A stretch of DNA of 64,000 bases from Pseudomonadota bacterium (lineage in GTDB: Bacteria > Pseudomonadota > Alphaproteobacteria > UBA828): contig JAQBTG010000015.1 of assembly GCA_027624955.1 (NCBI GenBank), positions 19,122-83,121 on the forward strand. The letters run 5' to 3'. The notes beneath the pieces are model-generated. The model saw nothing but the letters and a program-made list of their open reading frames with translations, had not been told where the DNA came from and did no database searches. Positions 59,815 through 64,000 of the stretch are shown here, in pieces. How positions within the stretch are numbered: position 1 is the stretch's first letter; each line of letters starts with the position of its first letter. The position numbers and the translations under genes were made by a program.

Positions 59815-61329
59815 TCATTGCCACTCGGAGGGCGGGCGCGAAAATCGGTTAATGCCGAGATCATGGCCGCAGCAGCGCTCGTGAATCTTCACGAACGCCG
59901 GGCGGAAGGCGCTGTTGAGTGCTTCCAATTTCTCATGCTGTTTCTGGAATTCGGGCAGATGGCCGCGCAACTCTTCCAGAAGCGCCGCCTCGTCCACCCG
60001 CTTAAGACGGTTGTCCTCAACAACAATTTCGCCGTCCACCATCACCTTCTCAATGGAGGTGCCATTCTCGCAATAAACCAGGTGATTGCGCACATCATTG
60101 AGTGGCGTGAAGTTGAGCGTCTTCATGTTAAGGATCAAGAGATCGGCTTTTTTGCCGACCTCGAGCGAGCCGGTCTCGCCGTCAATCAAGGCGGTGCGCG
60201 CACCATTAATAGTACCAGCCCGCAATATCTCAGTCGCCGATGGCCCTTGCTGAAAATCGGGCGTGGAGACTTTGTGCAGGAGTGCTGCCGCCTTCATCAC
60301 ATCAAAGATGCGCGGCGTATCGTTGGTCGAAATACCATCCGAACCGAGGCCGACGGTGATTCCAGCATCCATTAATTTGCGGTACGGCATGATGCCGGCG
60401 CCGAGTTTCTGGTTGGAGATGGCGTTGTGCACCACGGTTGAGTCGGCATCGGCTATCATGCGGATATCTTCATCCGTCACCCAGATCGAATGGGCGATTG
60501 TGGTGCGCGGCCCGAGCGCACCGAGGTCATTCATATGGCCGATCAGAGTCTTGCCATAAAACTCGTGGCCGGTAACAGCCTGGATTTTCGATTCCAGAAT
60601 ATGGATGTGATAGGCCATATCGTGCTTGTTGGCGAGCTCATAGGCGGCGACGAGCATGTCATCTGTGCAACGCTGCGGACCTGACGGCGCGATCACATAG
60701 CGCAACCGGCCCTTCTTGTTGTGGAACCGCGATACAGCTTCTTCGGCGAAGTCGATAAAGGATTGCGTCGAGGGCGGTGGCGACGCCGAGACTTTCGCTT
60801 TCAAATCATCGGGCAAAAACTCGTCGGTGAAAGGGATCGTCTCGCTGAACGGACGGTTGATGATATGGCCTGAAACATTGGCGCGGATGCCGAGATCGTC
60901 ATACGCCTGAAAGACCGCCGTGAGTTGGTCTAAATCCTGGGTCGGCATTTCGATGACATCGTCGAGCACATTGGTGACGCCGGTCTTCAGGCATTCCATT
61001 CCGACAATCATGGTGCGCAGATAAATCAGGCGCGGCGGCAACGGCACGGCGCCGAGGATCGGATAACACAGCAGCATCCACAGTTCGAGCGGCAGATTGT
61101 CGTAGCGCCCCTTATACATCGCCTCCCAGGAGTGGACATGGGCGTTGGTCAGTCCCGGCATGACCAGCTTGCCGCGACCGTCGATAATCTTGCCACCGCC
61201 CGCGTCGGAGAGATTTTCGCCGATCTCTTTTATGCGGTCGCCCTCAACGCGGATATCGCCGGAAAACGGCTCCGCATTGTGTGCGCCGTCCATGGCGACA
61301 ATGGTCGCGCCCTTGATCAGATAGCCCAT
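59815..61329 (-). CDS. TrzA/AtzA/SsnA-type amidohydrolase
   Basis: The ATG at 61329 follows an AGGGAGAG site and gives 504 residues. Metal and catalytic motifs are TNAHVHSWEAMYKGRYDNLP, YHIHILESKIQAVTGHEF, TTIAHSIWVTDEDIRMIADA and VGLGSDGISTNDTPRIFDVM, the signature of the subtype III amidohydrolases that deaminate or dehalogenate purines, pyrimidines and triazines. It shares about half of its residues with the two downstream-listed paralogues at 62177 and 63714. It lies 10 bases downstream of the creatininase stop. Confidence 0.9.
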   Translation of the reverse strand: MGYLIKGATIVAMDGAHNAEPFSGDIRVEGDRIKEIGENLSDAGGGKIIDGRGKLVMPGLTNAHVHSWEAMYKGRYDNLPLELWMLLCYPILGAVPLPPRLIYLRTMIVGMECLKTGVTNVLDDVIEMPTQDLDQLTAVFQAYDDLGIRANVSGHIINRPFSETIPFTDEFLPDDLKAKVSASPPPSTQSFIDFAEEAVSRFHNKKGRLRYVIAPSGPQRCTDDMLVAAYELANKHDMAYHIHILESKIQAVTGHEFYGKTLIGHMNDLGALGPRTTIAHSIWVTDEDIRMIADADSTVVHNAISNQKLGAGIMPYRKLMDAGITVGLGSDGISTNDTPRIFDVMKAAALLHKVSTPDFQQGPSATEILRAGTINGARTALIDGETGSLEVGKKADLLILNMKTLNFTPLNDVRNHLVYCENGTSIEKVMVDGEIVVEDNRLKRVDEAALLEELRGHLPEFQKQHEKLEALNSAFRPAFVKIHERCCGHDLGINRFSRPPSEWQ

Positions 61330-61339
61330 TTGTCTCTCC

Positions 61340-62149
61340 CTAACTGCGGTCGTCGAGAATGATGATTTTTTCGGGCTGGGCAAAGGCTTCATCCAACGCC
61401 TCGGCTGCGCCTGCTATATATTCGTCCATGAACATTTTGCCTTTTTCCGCGGTCGCGGCCGCGGCAGAGGATAGCGCGCCCGACGCCGGCACCGTCGCCG
61501 GATCGTACGGATACATATCGTGCAACGGGAAATCTGCTGGCGGGTGCATCGGCACTTCATCCATATTGACCAGCTCAGGATGAAGATGCAGCATCATCGA
61601 GGTTTCCATCACCCCAGCATGCTCAAGCGGCCAGCCCGGGAAGCCATCTGGAAAGGCCTTATCGAGCGTCGCCTGCGAGGCGTATTCCCAATAGGGCAGC
61701 TTGGCGATTCTGAGATCATCGATGCCGTCGCGGCGGAGTTCGCGCAGCGCCAGATCTATCGCTTCCACCAGGAACATATTATTTTCGTAATGACCGTCCA
61801 TCAGCGCCATCTTGCGCACGCCATGACGGGCGAATTCCTTGATCACGTCGCGCACCAGGAAAATCAAGGTCTGGGCGTCGAGGCTGGTGGTGCCGGGAAA
61901 GTGATTTCCGCCGCCGGACTTAGGTTGCGATTTGTAGCCATAATTTATGGTCGGCGCGACCAGGCCGCCATTCCGCGCCGCTACGGCTTCGCAGATCGAC
62001 GTCGGGATCAGGGAATCGCAATTCATCGGCAGATGCGGGCCATGCTGTTCGAGCGAGCCCACGGGCAGCATCACCACCGGCGCTTCCTCGTGCAGGCGGC
62101 GGGCATATTCCATCCAGTTCAGTTCACAAATTCGGATGTTATCGCGCAT
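61340..62149 (-). CDS. Creatininase family amidohydrolase
   Basis: Creatininase opens the creatinine ring to creatine. The 269-residue protein keeps the metal ligands of the Pseudomonas putida enzyme at identical numbers: Glu34, His36 and Asp45 (GSLEQHGPHLPMNCDSL), His120 and Glu122 (LMDGHYENN, with Tyr121). Trp154 (LPYWEY), Trp173 and His177 (GWPLEHAGVMETSMM) match the substrate-gating residues. Related members act on formamides or pyrimidine intermediates, so creatinine itself is not proved. It is inside the operon, between two TrzA-like genes. Confidence 0.9.
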   Translation of the reverse strand: MRDNIRICELNWMEYARRLHEEAPVVMLPVGSLEQHGPHLPMNCDSLIPTSICEAVAARNGGLVAPTINYGYKSQPKSGGGNHFPGTTSLDAQTLIFLVRDVIKEFARHGVRKMALMDGHYENNMFLVEAIDLALRELRRDGIDDLRIAKLPYWEYASQATLDKAFPDGFPGWPLEHAGVMETSMMLHLHPELVNMDEVPMHPPADFPLHDMYPYDPATVPASGALSSAAAATAEKGKMFMDEYIAGAAEALDEAFAQPEKIIILDDRS

Positions 62150-62176
62150 CGCAAACTCCTTTGTTCACACTGCTTT

Positions 62177-62463
62177 TCATGGCCATGCCGGCATATCGTT
62201 GCCATATCGGTTGATCCCCACATCGACGGCGGCACAGCGTTTGTACATTTCCTGGAGGTAGGGAATGAACACTTGATTGCGCTCTTCATCGGCAGCGTGC
62301 TTGGCGAGCAGTTCCGGCGCCAGGGCACGGAATTCATCGAGCAGCGCTTCCTCGTCGATTTTCGTCAGCAGGCCATCGCGCACCACGATCTCACCGTCGA
62401 CGATCACCGTCTCCACCGAACTTCCGTTCTCGCTATAAATCAGATGCTTGCGCGCATCGTTGA
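62177..62463 (-). repeat. Tandem duplication, copy 1 (pairs with 63714-64000)
   Basis: These 287 bases align without gaps to 63714-64000. Roughly twenty mismatches occur, about half of them in the first 70 bases (next to the stop codons). The part farthest from the stop is nearly identical, which suggests recent duplication or ongoing gene conversion. The true length of the repeat is unknown because the second copy runs off the window. Confidence 0.8.
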
Positions 62464-63694
62464 GCGGCACGAAATTCGCGTTGCGCAGGTCCATGATCAC
62501 CAGATCGGCCTTCTTGCCGACCTCGAGCGAGCCAATATCGTCCTCCAGCAGTGCGCTATAGGCACCGCCCAGCGTCGCCGCATGCATAACCTCATGCGCG
62601 GTCAGCCAGGAATCGTAATCCGGTGTCGTGATGTTGTGCAGATGGCCGGCGGCGCGCATGGCATCAAACATGCGCGGCGTGTCGCTGGTTGAGATTCCAT
62701 CGGTGCCGAGACCGATATTGACGCCCGCATCGATCATCTTGCGAATCGGCGCGATGCCAGAGCTGAGCTTCATATTGGAGAGCCCGTTATGCACCACCGA
62801 GCATTTGGCCTCCCCCAAGAGCGCAATATCCGCGTCCGTCACCCACACGCCATGCGCAATCGTGGTGCCGCGGTTCAGCAGTCCGAGGTCATGCATGTAT
62901 TGCACCAGGGTTTTGCCGTAAAACTCCTGCCCGGCCACGGCCTGCACTTTGGTCTCCAGGATGTGGGTATGGAAGGCCGTGCGATGTGTCTGCGCCAGGG
63001 TGTTCGCCGCTTCCATCAGCTCGACGGTGCAGCGCTGCGGCCCTGAGGGTGCAACCATGAATCGGAGGCGCCCGCCAGCCCGGCCGTGATAGAGCGAAAA
63101 TGCCTCCTCAGCGAAGGCGACATATTCGGCCACCGTCGGCGGCGTACCGGCATTGACCTGTTGCAACAGATCGGCCGGCAGGATCTCGCCAAGGAAGGGA
63201 ATGGTATCAACGATCGGGCGATCGATGACATGGCCCGATACATTGGCGCGGATTCCGGCATCGTCATAAGCCTGGTAAATGCAGCCCAAAGTTTCCATCG
63301 TTTGCAGCGGAAACTCGAGAATATCATCGGCCAGGAAGGTGACGCCGTTCCTGAGTGCGTCCATGGCGATCAGCATGGTGCGGAGATAAAGCGCGCGCGG
63401 TTCCAACTGTCCGTTGCCCACGAGGAAATAAGCCAGCGTCATCAACATTTCGAGCGGCAGGTTCTCATAGCGTCCGCGGAACAGCGCTTCAGGCGTATGG
63501 GTATGGGCGTTGACGAAACCCGGAGTCACCAGTTTGTCATGCCCATCGATGACGATATCGGCTTGCGCATCAGGCAACGCCGCGCCCATCGCAATGATGC
63601 GCTGGCCCTCGATCAAGATATCGCCGTCAAAAGTCTCGCTGCCGTGCGCAGCGTCCATGGCGATAATCTTGGCGCCTTTGATGTGGATAGTCAT
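62177..63694 (-). CDS. TrzA/AtzA/SsnA-type amidohydrolase, second copy
   Basis: The ATG at 63694 gives 505 residues. Motifs are VNAHTHTPEALFRGRYENLP, FHTHILETKVQAVAGQEFYG, TTIAHGVWVTDADIALLGEA and LGTDGISTSDTPRMFDAMRA. It is paralogous to the gene at 59815 (same length and block order) and almost identical in its last 95 residues to the partial gene at 63714. It follows that gene by 19 bases and precedes the creatininase by 27 bases. Confidence 0.9.
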   Translation of the reverse strand: MTIHIKGAKIIAMDAAHGSETFDGDILIEGQRIIAMGAALPDAQADIVIDGHDKLVTPGFVNAHTHTPEALFRGRYENLPLEMLMTLAYFLVGNGQLEPRALYLRTMLIAMDALRNGVTFLADDILEFPLQTMETLGCIYQAYDDAGIRANVSGHVIDRPIVDTIPFLGEILPADLLQQVNAGTPPTVAEYVAFAEEAFSLYHGRAGGRLRFMVAPSGPQRCTVELMEAANTLAQTHRTAFHTHILETKVQAVAGQEFYGKTLVQYMHDLGLLNRGTTIAHGVWVTDADIALLGEAKCSVVHNGLSNMKLSSGIAPIRKMIDAGVNIGLGTDGISTSDTPRMFDAMRAAGHLHNITTPDYDSWLTAHEVMHAATLGGAYSALLEDDIGSLEVGKKADLVIMDLRNANFVPLNDARKHLIYSENGSSVETVIVDGEIVVRDGLLTKIDEEALLDEFRALAPELLAKHAADEERNQVFIPYLQEMYKRCAAVDVGINRYGNDMPAWP

Positions 63695-63713
63695 TTTACT
63701 TCCCGCTAGACAA

Positions 63714-64000
63714 TCAGGGCCATGCGGGCATATCGCTGCCATAGCGGCTGATCCCTAGATCAACGGCAGTGCAGCGTTTGTACATTTCCTGGAGGTAGGG
63801 AATGAACACCTGATTGCGCTCTTCATCGACAGCGTGCTTGGCGAGCAGTTCCGGCACCAGGGCACGGAATTCATCAAGCAGCGCCTCCTCGTCGATTTTC
63901 GTCAGCAGGCCATCGCGCACCACGATCTCGCCGTCGACGATCACCGTCTCCACCGAACTTCCGTTCTCGCTATAAATCAGATGCTTGCGCGCATCGTTGA
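63714..64000 (-). CDS. TrzA/AtzA/SsnA-type amidohydrolase, third copy (N-terminal part off the window)
   Basis: The visible last 95 codons include KHLIYSENGSSVETVIVDGE and IVVRDGLLTKIDEEALLDEF and end SRYGSDMPAWP. They match the C-terminus of the 62177 gene with only about nine amino-acid differences, mostly in the last 25 residues. Most of the gene, including all catalytic motifs, lies beyond the right edge. It is a recent tandem duplicate and continues the operon upstream. Confidence 0.88.
   Translation of the reverse strand, partial: NDARKHLIYSENGSSVETVIVDGEIVVRDGLLTKIDEEALLDEFRALVPELLAKHAVDEERNQVFIPYLQEMYKRCTAVDLGISRYGSDMPAWP
63714..64000 (-). repeat. Tandem duplication, copy 2 (pairs with 62177-62463)
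   Basis: This is the partner of the 62177-62463 segment. It covers the 3' end of the third amidohydrolase copy and continues past the right edge. Confidence 0.8.

Noticed and set aside
61520..62692. Long plus-strand open frame (390 codons) opposite the creatininase and amidohydrolase genes
   Set aside because: It is His/Arg/Gln-rich with no family pattern and lies antisense to two well-supported genes; typical GC-rich shadow.

Overview
The window comes from an alphaproteobacterium, most likely a Rhodospirillales-type environmental lineage. The evidence is ctrA beside chpT, FliX, a cysteine-poor DksA, an NDUFS4-type complex I accessory subunit, the hopanoid-associated glycosyltransferase HpnB, and GC-rich coding with many GTG starts. 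I see no rRNA, tRNA or CRISPR array. One IS3-family element is present.

1-17 kb is a flagellar and cell-cycle-regulator region: fliL, flgF-flgG-flgA-flgH, dksA, fliX, flgI-rod-binding protein-flgN-like-flgK, flhA, a FliK-like gene, fliJ-fliI, ctrA and chpT. Two good sigma-54 (-24/-12) promoters precede flgF and flgI, and a perfect TTAA-N7-TTAA CtrA box lies between fliI and ctrA. Three genes carry lesions. flgG has an in-frame TAG at codon 172. flgK is cut by the IS element, with no target duplication and no flgL before flhA. ctrA has an in-frame TAA at codon 179, inside its DNA-binding domain. If these are not assembly errors, rod/hook assembly and its regulator are decaying together.

17-26 kb encodes an NAD-linked molybdenum formate dehydrogenase: a LysR regulator, a fused NuoE/NuoF-like subunit, the FdsA-type catalytic subunit and a DUF364 protein. 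Its maturation genes mobA and fdhD lie nearby with a GIY-YIG-like gene between them.

26-54 kb is a mosaic of metabolic genes. It includes a fluoroacetate-dehalogenase-like hydrolase with all eight key residues, a LigE-like glutathione transferase, a dadA-hpnB-HcnABC-like amino-acid oxidation operon, a Sel1-nuclease fusion, a CHASE2 adenylate cyclase, a remnant of a SAM hydrolase, acetamidase, amidase, a second molybdopterin oxidoreductase, and a two-domain FkbM methyltransferase coupled to a HypE/PurM-like protein.

53.8-64 kb is a tightly packed minus-strand operon of at least nine genes: three TrzA/AtzA-type amidohydrolases (two in near-identical tandem), a creatininase, two divergent CodA-type deaminases, a barbiturase/cyanuric-acid-hydrolase-type ring-opening amidohydrolase, an amidase and a hydroxyacid dehydrogenase. 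I read it as a dedicated pathway that deaminates, opens and hydrolyses a cyclic ureide or similar N-heterocycle. The combination is the best candidate here for an undescribed catabolic system. The operon continues beyond the right edge.
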